Below are positions 7,929 to 16,692 of a stretch of DNA of 64,000 nt, piece by piece. Made by a program: the position numbers and the translations under genes. The DNA comes from Paracoccaceae bacterium Fryx2. GTDB lineage: Bacteria; Pseudomonadota; Alphaproteobacteria; Rhodobacterales; Rhodobacteraceae. Within the stretch, counting starts at the first letter, position 1. The number at the start of each line of letters is the position of its first letter. The notes under the pieces were generated by a model. It worked only from the letters and a program-made list of their open reading frames with translations. It did no database searches and was not told where the DNA came from. The DNA is taken from contig JAVSGI010000005.1 of the NCBI GenBank assembly GCA_032334235.1, forward strand, positions 1,922,001 to 1,986,000, given 5' to 3'.

Positions 7929-8390
7929 GTCGAAGCTGATGCCATGCTTCAAGGCAGGCATGAAGACGGAGATTATCGCCGGATCGAGGTGATAACGGGG
8001 AAGCGGCGTAGACGTAACTGGACCGCCGAGGAGAAGGCAAGGATCGTTTCGGAGAGCGCGGAGCCGGGTGCGTCCATTTCCGACGTGGCGCGCCGTTGGG
8101 GTGTGAACCGAGGCCTGCTGACGGTTTGGCGACGCCATGTTGGCCTGGTTCAGGCGCGTCCGACACGCGGGACCGCAACGGGGCTGCACTTCGTCCCGAT
8201 ATCGATTGCCGACGACGATCGTCCTCTTTGTCTGGATGCGGCGGTTTCCGGTCTGGCGAGTGATCCGCGAGGTTCTGCGGAGCCAGGACGGATCGAGGTG
8301 GAGATCGGCAGCAACCGGATGGTGGTGACTGGCCGGGTGGATCCGGCCGTTGCGGCTGCGATGGTGGCAGCCCTGCGTCGGTCGCGATGA
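7929..8390 (+). pseudogene. tnpA: IS66-family TnpA, interrupted after codon 3 by IS3 copy 1
   Basis: The original start is ATG 6581 (MDWVEADAM across the junction; AGGAG at 6567-6571 is the ribosome site). IS3 copy 1 separates the first three codons from the rest. ATG 7944 could serve as a new start and leave almost the whole protein, an HTH protein (RRRNWTAEEKARIVSESAEP, then SISDVARRWGVNRGLLTVWRR). The stop overlaps the tnpB start (ATGA). Reconstructed length is 156 aa. Confidence 0.8.
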
Positions 8391-8740
8391 TCTCCTTCGC
8401 GGGTGGGATCAAGGTCGTGGTGGCGACGCAACCGGTGGACTTTCGTCGTGGTCTGAACGGGCTGGTCGCCCTGATCACCGCGGCGCTGGCTGCAGACCCC
8501 TATTGTGGCGATGTCTTTGTCTTTCGCCCCAAGCGTCGCGACCGGTTGCGCCTCGTCTTTTGGGATGGCAGCGGAATGGTGGTCGCCACGAAATGGCTGG
8601 AAAGCGGCCAGTTCATCTGGCCGCCTGTTCGGGATGGCGCGATCTGGCTGACCCGGGAAGAGTTCGCTCTCCTCGTGGCTGGTCTCGACTGGACGCGGGT
8701 GCAGAGAATTCAGGTGAAGAGGCCTGTCCGGGCAGCGTGA
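8387..8740 (+). CDS. tnpB: IS66-family TnpB accessory protein
   Basis: 117 residues with the family pattern VVVATQPVDFRRGLNGL, FVFRPKRRDRLRLVFWDG and FIWPP. TnpB is needed for IS66 transposition, though its biochemical role is unknown. It starts inside the tnpA stop and precedes tnpC, the standard tnpABC order. Confidence 0.92.
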   Translation: MISFAGGIKVVVATQPVDFRRGLNGLVALITAALAADPYCGDVFVFRPKRRDRLRLVFWDGSGMVVATKWLESGQFIWPPVRDGAIWLTREEFALLVAGLDWTRVQRIQVKRPVRAA

Positions 8741-8788
8741 AGCTGCTGTATTCGCTTGAAGATTATGGGCTTCATGGTAGGTTTTGCC

Positions 8789-10444
8789 ATGGCGTCCTGC
8801 ACCGTTTCCCTTCCCTCGGATCCCGCACGGTTGAAGCGGATGGTTCTGGCCCTTCAGGCCGAGAACGCGGATCTGCGTGTCTATGCCGACCTTCTTCGGC
8901 TGATGATCTTCGGGGCGAAATCGGAGAAGATGGCGGCCCTCGATCCTGCGCAGATTGCGCTCGATCTGGGTGATCTGTCGGATATCGCCACGACGGGCCC
9001 AGCGGCGGCCAACGACGATGCGCCCGGCTCCGGGGGGCCGCCGCGACGCAAGCCTCGTGCCGCGTCACGCAACATGGGCGCCTTGCCTGTGCATCTGCCG
9101 CGGCACGAAGAGGTCATCGAGCCGAAGAACACCATCTGCCCCTGCTGCAACCTGGCACTTCACCGCATCGGGGAAGACATTAGCGAGGCGCTCGACATCG
9201 TGCCCGCCCTGCTGCGCGTGATCCGCACGATCCGGCCGAAATACGCCTGCCGGTCCTGCGAAGACGGCGTCAGCCAGGCTCCAGCCCGGGCGCGGGTGAT
9301 GAACGGTGGCATGGCGACCACGGCGCTGGTCGCGCATGTCGTCGTCGCGAAGTTCGGCTGGCACCTTCCGCTTTACCGCCAGGCGCAAATGCTTGCGGGC
9401 GCAGGCCTCGACATCGACCGGGGCACCCTCGGAGGCTGGGTCACCCGGGCCGCCTGGTGGCTCAAGCCGCTGCACGAGCGTCTGCTCGGCTTCATCCGGG
9501 CGCAGCCCCGCGTCTTCTGCGACGAGACCCCATTGCCGCGGCTCGATCCGGGCCGAGGCAGGACGAAGGTCTGTCAGTTGTGGGCACAGGCAATCGATGA
9601 TCGGCCATGGAAGGGTCCGGCGCCGCCGGCCGTGGGCTATGTCTTCACGGAAGGTCGCGGAACGGATGATCTGGAGGCCCAACTGGGGCGTTTCGGCGGC
9701 GTTCTCCAAGTCGATGGCTATGGCGCCTACAAGAGCCTGGCCAAGCGGCGGCGCAAGAGCAATGTCGCCCCGCTGCGCCTGGCGTTCTGCCTTGCCCATG
9801 CCCGCCGCAAATTCGCCGATGTGGTCAAGACCACCGGGTCGACGGAGGCGCTGGCGGTCATAGGCACGATCGCCGAGATCTACCTCATCGAAAGCCGCAT
9901 CCGCGGGCTGAACGCCGAGGCTCGCCTGACAGCGCGAAAGGCAGAAAGTGCCGTCCTCATGTCGGCGCTGAAGGCGCAGCTCGAGCAGCTGATGGCCGAG
10001 GTCTCATCAAAGTCCTCGATCGGCAAGGCTGCTGCCTATACCCTCGGGCACTGGCAGGGCCTGACGGCGCCCTCCGGGCCTCCGTCCGCCTTCGTTCGAT
10101 CCACCGGATCGAACGATCGCCATGCGACCGGCTCCCGAAGCCTCGACGACGGCAGGATCGAGGTGGACAGCAATATCGTCGAGCGCTCGATCAAGCCGGT
10201 GTGCCTTACGCGCAAGAATGCGCTCTTCGCCGGCTCGAAGCGTGGTGGCGAAAGCTGGGCCATTCTGGCCTCGCTGGTGAACACGGCCAAGCTCAACGGC
10301 ATCGACCCGGAACTCTGGCTTGCGGACGTTCTGGAGCGCATCGTCTCCGGTGCCACCCCAATCAATCGGCTCGACACGTTGCTGCCCTGGACCTGGAAGG
10401 CCGAGCGCGAGGCACAGAGACACAGCGAGGTCTTGGCGGCATGA
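8789..10444 (+). CDS. tnpC: IS66-family TnpC transposase
   Basis: About 551 residues. Domains in order: coiled-coil N-terminus (KRMVLALQAENADLRVYADLL), zinc-binding CxxC pairs (ICPCCNLAL, YACRSCED), DDE core with D in RVFCDETPLP, D in LQVDGYGAYKSL and E in IEVDSNIVERSIKP, and the C-terminal IS66_C region (NTAKLNGIDPELWLADVLERI). Full length with all catalytic residues. Earlier in-frame starts at 8756 (TTG), 8765 and 8774 cannot be excluded. Confidence 0.93.
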   Translation: MASCTVSLPSDPARLKRMVLALQAENADLRVYADLLRLMIFGAKSEKMAALDPAQIALDLGDLSDIATTGPAAANDDAPGSGGPPRRKPRAASRNMGALPVHLPRHEEVIEPKNTICPCCNLALHRIGEDISEALDIVPALLRVIRTIRPKYACRSCEDGVSQAPARARVMNGGMATTALVAHVVVAKFGWHLPLYRQAQMLAGAGLDIDRGTLGGWVTRAAWWLKPLHERLLGFIRAQPRVFCDETPLPRLDPGRGRTKVCQLWAQAIDDRPWKGPAPPAVGYVFTEGRGTDDLEAQLGRFGGVLQVDGYGAYKSLAKRRRKSNVAPLRLAFCLAHARRKFADVVKTTGSTEALAVIGTIAEIYLIESRIRGLNAEARLTARKAESAVLMSALKAQLEQLMAEVSSKSSIGKAAAYTLGHWQGLTAPSGPPSAFVRSTGSNDRHATGSRSLDDGRIEVDSNIVERSIKPVCLTRKNALFAGSKRGGESWAILASLVNTAKLNGIDPELWLADVLERIVSGATPINRLDTLLPWTWKAEREAQRHSEVLAA

Positions 10445-11001
10445 CGGGTTCTCCGGCCGCTTCGCCCCGGAAGATGCTGGATGAGGCATCTTTCGTGGAG
10501 TTCCTGCGGAAGCGGCGGCCGCAGCCGCCCGCCTTCACGATGGACGGGCTCGACGGCTATCTCACCGCGTTGATCGTCGGGCCGCGCTTCATCGACCCGC
10601 GGAAGTGGATCCCGCTGTTCGTCGGCGACACGGCCTTGATGGCTCCCGAAGAGACAGATGAGGCCCGTGCCCTGCAAACACTCGTGCCCGCCTACAACGC
10701 CATCTCCACAGGTCTTGCCGAAACGCCGGACGCTTGGCGTCCCCGCCTTGCTCTGCGGGACAATGGCACCTTCGATCCGTTCTTCTGGTGGATCGGCTTC
10801 CTCGCCGGGACTGACTTCGCCCCCCGGATCTGGCGGCCAGTACTGCATGGCCAACCCGAAACCGGCGATATCATCGCTCCCATTCGCGAGATGTCGGAAC
10901 CGCACGCAATCCTGGACCAGACCGGGGTCATCGGCGTGGCAAAGGCGGTGGTCGCCATCCGCACCTACTTCATGCCGCGCCGCGCAAAGTCCCCCATCTG
11001 A
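10441..11001 (+). CDS. UPF0149/YecA-like passenger protein of the IS66 element
   Basis: 186 residues with the UPF0149 signature-like stretch AFTMDGLDGYLTALIVGPRF and RKWIPLFVGD. It starts inside the tnpC stop (ATGA) and ends 53 bases before the right IS tip, so it belongs to the element rather than the prophage. It lacks the C-terminal zinc-binding tail common in YecA proteins. Its role in transposition is unknown. Confidence 0.7.
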   Translation: MTGSPAASPRKMLDEASFVEFLRKRRPQPPAFTMDGLDGYLTALIVGPRFIDPRKWIPLFVGDTALMAPEETDEARALQTLVPAYNAISTGLAETPDAWRPRLALRDNGTFDPFFWWIGFLAGTDFAPRIWRPVLHGQPETGDIIAPIREMSEPHAILDQTGVIGVAKAVVAIRTYFMPRRAKSPI

Positions 11002-11054
11002 CGCGCCGTCCCGATGTCAAGAGCGCAAGGCCGCGTCCCGCTCGTGACGCTTAC

Positions 11055-11441
11055 CATGTGGCGAAGGCCAAGCTCGGCCTGGATGACGACACCTATCGGC
11101 GCGTCCTGGCGAAGTGCGCGGGCGTCACCAGCTCGACCGAGCTGGATCAGGCGGGTTTCGATGCCGTCATGGGGTTTCTCGATCATGTCGGTTTGCGCCC
11201 GCTGGTGGCGGACGGGCCGTCCTATGGCAAGCGGGCGGGCTTTGCCTCGCCGGGTCAGGTGGAGCTGATCCGCACCCTGTGGATGGATCTGCATCAGGCG
11301 TGCGAGCTGGACGAGGCCGCGCTGTGCGGCTGGTTGCTGAAGTGGTTCAAGGTGAGCTCGCTGCGCTTCCTGACCGTGGCACAGGCCCCCAAGGTGATCA
11401 CCGCCCTGAAGGCGTGGAAGTCGCGGGCGCGGGCGGCGTGA
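11055..11441 (+). pseudogene. gemA (Mu gp16-like, DUF1018) 3' fragment
   Basis: Continuation of the gene begun at 6458. It reads HVAKAKLGLDDDTYRRVLAK, then GFDAVMGFLDHVGLRP, YGKRAGFASPGQVELIRTLW and a C-terminal SLRFLTVAQAPKVITALKAW, all typical of the gp16/GemA family, which in Mu modulates host gyrase and late gene control. A GTG at 11058 could begin a truncated product. The reconstructed protein is complete, so the IS66 insertion is the only lesion seen here. Confidence 0.82.
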
Positions 11442-11675
11442 CTGGGGCGCGACCTGGACGGGGTGCAAGAATGGGCGGCGCGGGAAATCGTGCCGCCCTT
11501 TGCCATTGCCGCAGACTCCATAGGAAGGCCGTGGAAGGCCCTTTCGTGTTCCGGGCCACCTGACTACCGGAAACCCCCTCACCCCGTTTAATTTCGTCGG
11601 ACACCTGTTTAATTTCACGATCCTGATTGGCAGGCTCCGTTGACCGCGCATCCGGGCCGGAATATCGTGCCGATT

Positions 11676-11757
11676 GGCGCGGTGTACCCCGATTGGGAAG
11701 GGGGCTGTTCGAGAGATCGAAGACCTGACGCTGGTTCGAGTCCAGCCCCGCGCCACC
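11676..11757 (+). other. tRNA-like RNA gene or tRNA relic with an abnormal anticodon arm
   Basis: Acceptor strands GGCGCGG (11676-11682) and CCGCGCC (11748-11754) pair fully, followed by A-CC. A perfect T-arm GCTGG-TTCGAGT-CCAGC lies at 11730-11746, and a D-arm-like CCCC-GATTGGGAA-GGGG at 11687-11703. The central hairpin is TTCGA-GAGA-TCGAA, closed by a GNRA-type tetraloop, so no 7-base anticodon loop forms. TTGACC (11640-11645), 17 bases, TATCGT (11663-11668) form a promoter-like pair just upstream. I cannot assign an amino acid; it may be a decayed phage tRNA or a tRNA mimic. Confidence 0.4.
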
Positions 11758-11783
11758 CCCTTCAACCCATCCCGCCGCTTTCC

Positions 11784-11807
11784 CCCGCAAGGGTGTGCGG
11801 GTGTTTT
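11784..11807 (+). terminator. Intrinsic terminator after the tRNA-like gene
   Basis: CCCGCA (11784-11789), loop AGGGTG, TGCGGG (11796-11801), then TGTTTT. A 6-bp GC stem with a T-tail, located 27 bases after the tRNA-like body. Confidence 0.6.
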
Positions 11808-11885
11808 GCACGCGCGCGCGCGGGTATCGTCCTTCCATCCACAACGGCTTGTCCCAAGCCGCCATGACAGGAAGGGCCTACCGCC

Positions 11886-12440
11886 GTGATCATCGACAGC
11901 CAAACGCTGGACCTTGCCTTTCGGGGCTTCAAGACCGTCTATTCCGATGCCTTCGCCGCCGCCCCGGCCCATGCCGACAAGATCGCCATGACGGTCCCCA
12001 GCGCCAGCCGCGACGAAACCTGTGGCTGGCTTGGCATGTTCCCCCGCCTGCGGGAATGGGTCGGGCAGCGCCACGTCAACGGGCTGAAGGCGCACGGCTT
12101 CACCATCGCGAACCGCAAGTTCGAGGCGACGGTTTCGGTCGGCCGCACCGACATTGCCGACGACAAGCTTGGCCTCTTCAAGCCGATGTTCGCGGAAATG
12201 GGGCAGGACAGTCGCCGCCACCCCGAAGATCTGGTCTTCGGCCTGCTGAAGGCGGGCTTCACCACCAACTGTTTCGACGGTCAGAACTTCTTCGACACCG
12301 ATCACCCTGTGGAACTGGTGGCCGGGGCCGAGCCGGTTTTGGTCAGCAACATGCAGGCGGGATCGGGCGCGCCCTGGTTCCTGCTGGACACGTCGCGCGC
12401 CGTGCGCCCGATCATCTGGCAGGAACGCGAGAAGTACGAG
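11886..12440 (+). pseudogene. Mu gpT-like major head protein, 5' fragment
   Basis: 185 codons from GTG 11886 (AGGAAGG upstream). The start MIIDSQTLDLAFRGFKTVYS and the segment FPRLREWVGQRHVNGLKAHG are typical of the Mu T (Mu-like_gpT) family. The frame is broken by the IS21-family element whose target duplication TACGAG occupies 12435-12440. Joining to 18958 restores a 298-residue protein, close to Mu gpT. Confidence 0.88.
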
Positions 12441-12617
12441 TGTTGCGCGACAACCATCTTGGCCGGTGCCGACAACCACCTTGGCCGGTGGGGCTGAACG
12501 GAAGACGGGCATGCCCGTCTGGAGGGCAGCCGCACCGGCTTGATTGATTTCGGGGAAGGTGCTGGTCGCTGCGGGTTGGTAAGCCGGGTTCCTCTGCCGT
12601 CAAACGGAGGATCCGGG

Positions 12618-13107
12618 TTGGCCTACAAACCCATCACCGACCAGCAATTGAGATTATACATGTCCGACCTCCGATATCACAGTCAGCGCACGTCGGCCGC
12701 CCGCGCCGGGTTCAGCGAGCGCACGGCCCGACGGTTCGATGCCGATCCGACGCTGCCCTCGAACCGCAAGATCGTTCACGGGCGCACGGTGGCCGATCCC
12801 CTCGAAGGCTTTTGGGAGGGCGACATCCTTCCCTTGCTGGAGAGGGACAGCGCCTTGCAGGCCGTCACCCTGCTGCGCCACCTTCAGGGCCTGCACCCGC
12901 TGGCCTTCCCCGATGACCGCATCCGGCGCACCCTGGAACGGCGGGTGCGGCAGTGGCGGGCGTTGAACGGGCCCGAGCGCGACATCATCTTCCGCCAGAC
13001 GCCGGAGCCGGGCCGCATGGCCCAGTCCGACTTCACTCATGCCGAGGAGCTGGAGGTGACGATCGCGGGCCAGCTATTCCCGCATCTGCTCTACCACTTC
13101 GTCATGG
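12618..13107 (+). pseudogene. istA: IS21-family istA (element A), 5' fragment
   Basis: Starts at TTG 12618 behind GGAGG (12606-12610), giving MAYKPITDQQLRLYMSDLRY, a common IstA start. It has an HTH region (SERTARRFDADPTLPS) and the beginning of the integrase core (GRMAQSDFTHAEELEVTIAG, first catalytic Asp). It is cut inside LLYHFVMV by IS21 element B, with 7-bp duplication GTCATGG. Joining 13107 to 15693 restores YHFVMVYSRWEHVGVVLGGE in frame. Confidence 0.9.
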
Positions 13108-13256
13108 TGCGTGTTTCGCTTGATGGTGGGCATCGATTTCACGGGATCATGGGCAGTCATTTCGCGTGAAGCTGGGCACTGATTTCGCGGGATCGCGGGC
13201 AGGTCTGGTCGGCAAATTGAGGATAGTTGCGCCTTCAGGAATGAAGGGGTGGCTTG

Positions 13257-14795
13257 ATGCCGACAGGACGATTGAACATGCGCCGGATACGAGATGTTTT
13301 GCGATTGAAGCTTGGGCAAGGCCTGAGCGAGCGGTCCATTGCCGCTTCCCTCGGTCTGAGCAAGGGGAGCGTCGGAAGCTACACCCAACGGGCGCGTCAT
13401 GCCGGGCTCACGTGGCCCTTGCCGGAGGGGATCGATGACGACAGCCTTGAACTTCTTTTGTTTCCAGCCCCGCCCACGGTGCCGGACGCGGAGCGGCTTG
13501 TGCCCGACTGGGCGGAGATTGACCGCGAGTTGCGCCGCCCTGGGGTGACGCGGATGCTGCTCTGGGAAGAATACCGTGCCGCGCACCCCGGGGGTTTTGC
13601 CTATACTTGGTTTTGCACGCATTACGAGGCTTGGAAGGGTCGGGTGCGCCCGACGATGCGCCAGACACATGTGGGCGGCGAGAAGGTGTTCGTTGACTTT
13701 GCCGGCGACACCATCGACGTGATCGACCCCACGACCGGCGAAGCGCGGGCCATGAAGCTGTTCGTGGCGGCAATGGGGGCATCGAATCACACCTATGCCG
13801 AGGCGGTGGCATCGGAGGGGTTGGAAGATTGGATCCTCGCGCATATCCGGATGTTCGCCTTTCTGGGCGGCGTGCCAAAGGCGGTGGTTCCGGACAATCT
13901 GAAGTCCGCCGTGATCAAGGCAGACCGGTTTGATCCGGGGCTGAACCGGACCTATGCCGAGATGGCGGCGCATTATGGCACCGCCGTTCTGCCCGCCCGG
14001 CCGCGCAAACCCCGGGACAAGGCGAAGGTGGAAGTGGCTGTCCAAGTGGCACAACGCTGGATTCTGGCGCGGCTGCGGAACCACCGGTTCTTCTCATTGG
14101 CCGAGTTGAACGTGGCGATCCGGCGGCTGCTGGACGAGTTGAACATGCGCGTGATGCGCGGCTATGGCGCCAGCCGCGCCGATCTGTTTGCCACTTTGGA
14201 TCGGCCCAATCTTCAGCCCCTACCGCCCGAACCTTATGTCTTCGCCCGCTGGAAGCGCGCCCGCGTGGCACCCGACTATCACGTTGAGGTCGACAGCTCA
14301 TGGTATTCCGTGCCCTTCGCGCTGATCAAACAAGAGGTCGATGTTCGCACAAGCGGCCAGACGGTCGAGATATTCCATCGTGGTCAGAGGGTTGCGAGCC
14401 ACGTGCGCACCCCGGGGCGGCGCAGCCATGTCACCGTGGCCGACCATATGCCATCGGCCCATCGTCGCTTTGCCGAATGGACCCCGGCCAGAATGCTGGC
14501 GCAGGCAACCAAGACCGGCCCCGCCGTCGCCGCCTTTTGCGAGATGGTGATGGCTGACCGCCCCCATCCTGAACAGGGGTTCCGCACCTGCCTGGGTGTG
14601 CTGGCCTTGGTCAAAACCTATGGGCCGGAGCGCGTTGATGCGGCCTGCCAGCGGGGTGTGACCATCCGGGCCCGCACCGTCACCTCCATTCGTTCGATCC
14701 TCAAGACCGGCCTCGATCGCGCCTTCCTGGAAGGCTCCGAAGAGGTCGCCCCCCTCCAGCACGCCAACATTCGTGGCGGCAGCTATTACCATTGA
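13257..14795 (+). CDS. istA: IS21-family IstA transposase (element B)
   Basis: 512 residues. N-terminal HTH (DVLRLKLGQGLSERSIAASL, then SKGSVGSYTQRARHAG), integrase core with D in KVFVDFAGDTIDV, D in AVVPDNLKSAVIKAD and E in DKAKVEVAVQVAQRW, and the C-terminal beta-barrel region (YSVPFALIKQEVDVRTSG). ATG 13257 is chosen over TTG 13254. Complete; istB follows 12 bases downstream. Confidence 0.93.
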   Translation: MPTGRLNMRRIRDVLRLKLGQGLSERSIAASLGLSKGSVGSYTQRARHAGLTWPLPEGIDDDSLELLLFPAPPTVPDAERLVPDWAEIDRELRRPGVTRMLLWEEYRAAHPGGFAYTWFCTHYEAWKGRVRPTMRQTHVGGEKVFVDFAGDTIDVIDPTTGEARAMKLFVAAMGASNHTYAEAVASEGLEDWILAHIRMFAFLGGVPKAVVPDNLKSAVIKADRFDPGLNRTYAEMAAHYGTAVLPARPRKPRDKAKVEVAVQVAQRWILARLRNHRFFSLAELNVAIRRLLDELNMRVMRGYGASRADLFATLDRPNLQPLPPEPYVFARWKRARVAPDYHVEVDSSWYSVPFALIKQEVDVRTSGQTVEIFHRGQRVASHVRTPGRRSHVTVADHMPSAHRRFAEWTPARMLAQATKTGPAVAAFCEMVMADRPHPEQGFRTCLGVLALVKTYGPERVDAACQRGVTIRARTVTSIRSILKTGLDRAFLEGSEEVAPLQHANIRGGSYYH

Positions 14796-14807
14796 GAAAG
14801 GACTAAA

Positions 14808-15569
14808 ATGCTGACCCATCCCACCCACGACCGACTGTTGGCGCTCGGCCTGACCGGCATTGCATCGGCGCTCGAAGAACAACGCAGGTCAACCGCCTTC
14901 GACGCCCTCTCGTTCGAAGAGCGTCTCGGCCTGCTGGTCGACCGCGAGGCTGCAGAGCGCGACACCAAGAAACTGGCCTCCCGGCTCAAGTTTGCGGCTC
15001 TGCGCCAAGATGCCAGCGTCGAGGATCTGGACCTGCGCAGCCCACGTGGTCTTGACCGCAGTGTCATGGCGCATCTTGCCGATGGCGGCTGGATCGCCCG
15101 GCACGAGAACCTGCTGATAACCGGGCCGACCGGTTTGGGCAAAAGCTGGATCGCCTGCGCCCTTGGCCACAAGGCGTGCCGGGATGGGCGGCCCGTCCTC
15201 TATCAACGTGCGCCGCGCATGTTCGAGGCCCTTGCTCTGGCCCGTGGCGATGGCCGCCATGAACGCATCCTCAAAACCATCGCCCGCATGGATGTGCTGA
15301 TCATTGACGATTGGGGCCTCGCCGTCCTCACCGCCCCGGAGCGCCGTGACCTGCTGGAAATCCTCGAAGACCGCCACGGCCGCGCTTCCACCATCGTCAC
15401 AAGCCAACTCCCCGTTGACCAGTGGCACGAAGCCATCGGCGACCCAACGCTCGCAGATGCCATCCTCGACCGCCTCGTTCACAACGCACACCGCCTCACC
15501 CTCTCAGGTGAAAGCCTGCGCAGGCGCTCCGCCGTCACAAAAAAGCTTGACCAAATCGTTCAAGCCTGA
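14808..15569 (+). CDS. istB: IS21-family IstB ATPase helper (element B)
   Basis: 253 residues, DnaC-like AAA+ regulator that stimulates IstA. Walker A GPTGLGKSW and Walker B VLIIDDWGL are present, with a C-terminal DRLVHNAHRLTLSGESLRRR that fits the family. Complete. Confidence 0.94.
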   Translation: MLTHPTHDRLLALGLTGIASALEEQRRSTAFDALSFEERLGLLVDREAAERDTKKLASRLKFAALRQDASVEDLDLRSPRGLDRSVMAHLADGGWIARHENLLITGPTGLGKSWIACALGHKACRDGRPVLYQRAPRMFEALALARGDGRHERILKTIARMDVLIIDDWGLAVLTAPERRDLLEILEDRHGRASTIVTSQLPVDQWHEAIGDPTLADAILDRLVHNAHRLTLSGESLRRRSAVTKKLDQIVQA

Positions 15570-15692
15570 CTCCATGAAAGCGTCGGCCAGCCTGCCCACG
15601 ATCCCGTGAAATGACTGCCCAGAATGGCGCGAAACGCGTGCCCACGATCGCGCGAAATCAGCGCCCATTCTCCGCGAAATCCGCAGTCATGG

Positions 15693-16654
15693 TCTACAGC
15701 CGGTGGGAGCATGTCGGGGTGGTCCTGGGCGGGGAGAGCTTCACGGCCCTGGCCGAGAACCTGCAGCAGGCGCTCTGGTCGCTCGGCGGGGCACCACAGG
15801 AGCATCGCACCGACAGCCTCTCGGCCGCTTTCCGCAACCTGACGGCTGACCAGCGCCAGGATATCACCACGCGCTACAATGCCTTCGTCGGCCATTACGG
15901 CATGGAGGCCAGTCGCAACAACCGCGGGGAAGCTCATGAGAACGGCGCGGTGGAATCCCAGAACCGGCACCTGAAGAAGGCCATCGAACAGGCGCTGATC
16001 CTGCGCGGCAGCCGCGACTTCGCCAGCATTGAGGACTACCGCCGCTTCATCGACATTCTGGTGGCACGGCGCAACCGGCAGCGGGCGGCGGCCACGCAGG
16101 TGGAACGGGCGCATCTGAAGCCCCTGCCGCGCCGGCGCACCACCGACTTTACAGAGACCGTGGTTCCGGTCACCCGCACCAGCGGCTTTCTGGTCAAGAG
16201 CATCTTCTACAGCGCCCCGTCGCAGCTGATCGGGCAGCGCTTGCGGGTCCACCTTTACGACGATCGCCTTGAGGCCTTTCTCGGCAGCACCCTGGTCGTC
16301 AGCCATACAAGGGCGCGTGGTCGCGGCGACGGCCATCGCGTGCATGTCATCAACTACCATCACGTCATCCATGCGCTGCGGCGCAAACCGCAAGCCCTGT
16401 GGAGTTCGATCTACCGCGACAGCCTGTTCCCGCGAACCGAATACGCTGAGGCCTGGAAGGTGCTGCAGCGCGATCTGCCCCGCCGCGACGCCTGCCGCCG
16501 CATGGTCGACCTGCTGTTCATCGCCCACGACCGGGCCTGCGAGGCGGAACTGGCACATCTCCTGACGGACGATCTCGACGCCGGCCGGGCGCCGGACCCT
16601 GACCTGCTGATGCTCCGCCTGAGCCCCAAGCAAACGGCGCTGCCGACAGATTGA
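15693..16654 (+). pseudogene. istA: IS21-family istA (element A), 3' fragment
   Basis: Carries the middle and C-terminal part of IstA: YSRWEHVGVVLGGESFTALA, the Asp of EHRTDSLSAAFRNL, the Glu of NGAVESQNRHLKKAIEQAL, and the C-terminal barrel. The frame now ends at a TGA created by IS3 copy 2 (16652). Without that insertion the protein would continue past LPTD with VTVAHPSLDSFDALLGACA, stopping at 18050 and overlapping the istB start. Confidence 0.9.
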
Positions 16655-16692
16655 ACCGCCCCGGGTTTACCGGAGGGTGGTTTGTTCAATGA

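Larger units (their letters stand above)
6499..11054 (+). mobile_element. IS66-family element with a passenger gene, itself split by IS3 copy 1
   Basis: Left tip GTGAGCGCGACGAGCGGG (6499) matches, in 15 of 18 positions, the inverted right tip, which ends ACGCTTAC at 11054. The 8-bp target duplication CATGTGGC (6491-6498 and 11055-11062) fits the IS66 family. It carries tnpA, tnpB, tnpC and a fourth gene of the UPF0149/YecA type. Without the IS3 copy and its 3-bp duplication the element is 3217 bp. Confidence 0.9.
11442..11885 (+). other. Gene-free prophage stretch holding a tRNA-like transcription unit
   Basis: No protein gene is evident. GTTTAATTTC occurs twice, about 21 bases apart (11586 and 11607). 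The segment 11640-11807 looks like an RNA gene with promoter, folded body and terminator, described separately. Upstream of that (11442-11585) I see nothing. Confidence 0.5.
13108..15685 (+). mobile_element. IS21-family element B (2578 bp), intact, inside istA of element A
   Basis: Tips TGCGTGTTTCGC (13108) and, inverted, TGCGGATTTCGC (ending 15685) match at 10 of 12 positions. Several GGGCA...GATTTCGCG blocks repeat inside each end, as is normal for IS21. Target duplication GTCATGG lies at 13101-13107 and 15686-15692. It carries complete istA and istB that differ clearly from those of element A, so it is a different IS21 lineage. Confidence 0.92.

Noticed and set aside
11398-11865. Possible protein on the minus strand containing GLDSNQR-like text
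   Set aside because: This is the kind of spurious translation produced by the reverse strand of tRNA-like sequence; it has no ribosome site and overlaps the tRNA-like unit.
7928-16651. Composite transposon bounded by the two IS3 copies
   Set aside because: Each IS3 copy has its own distinct 3-bp duplication (GGT, GAT), and the interval includes parts of two other insertion sequences plus phage genes, so the copies arrived independently.
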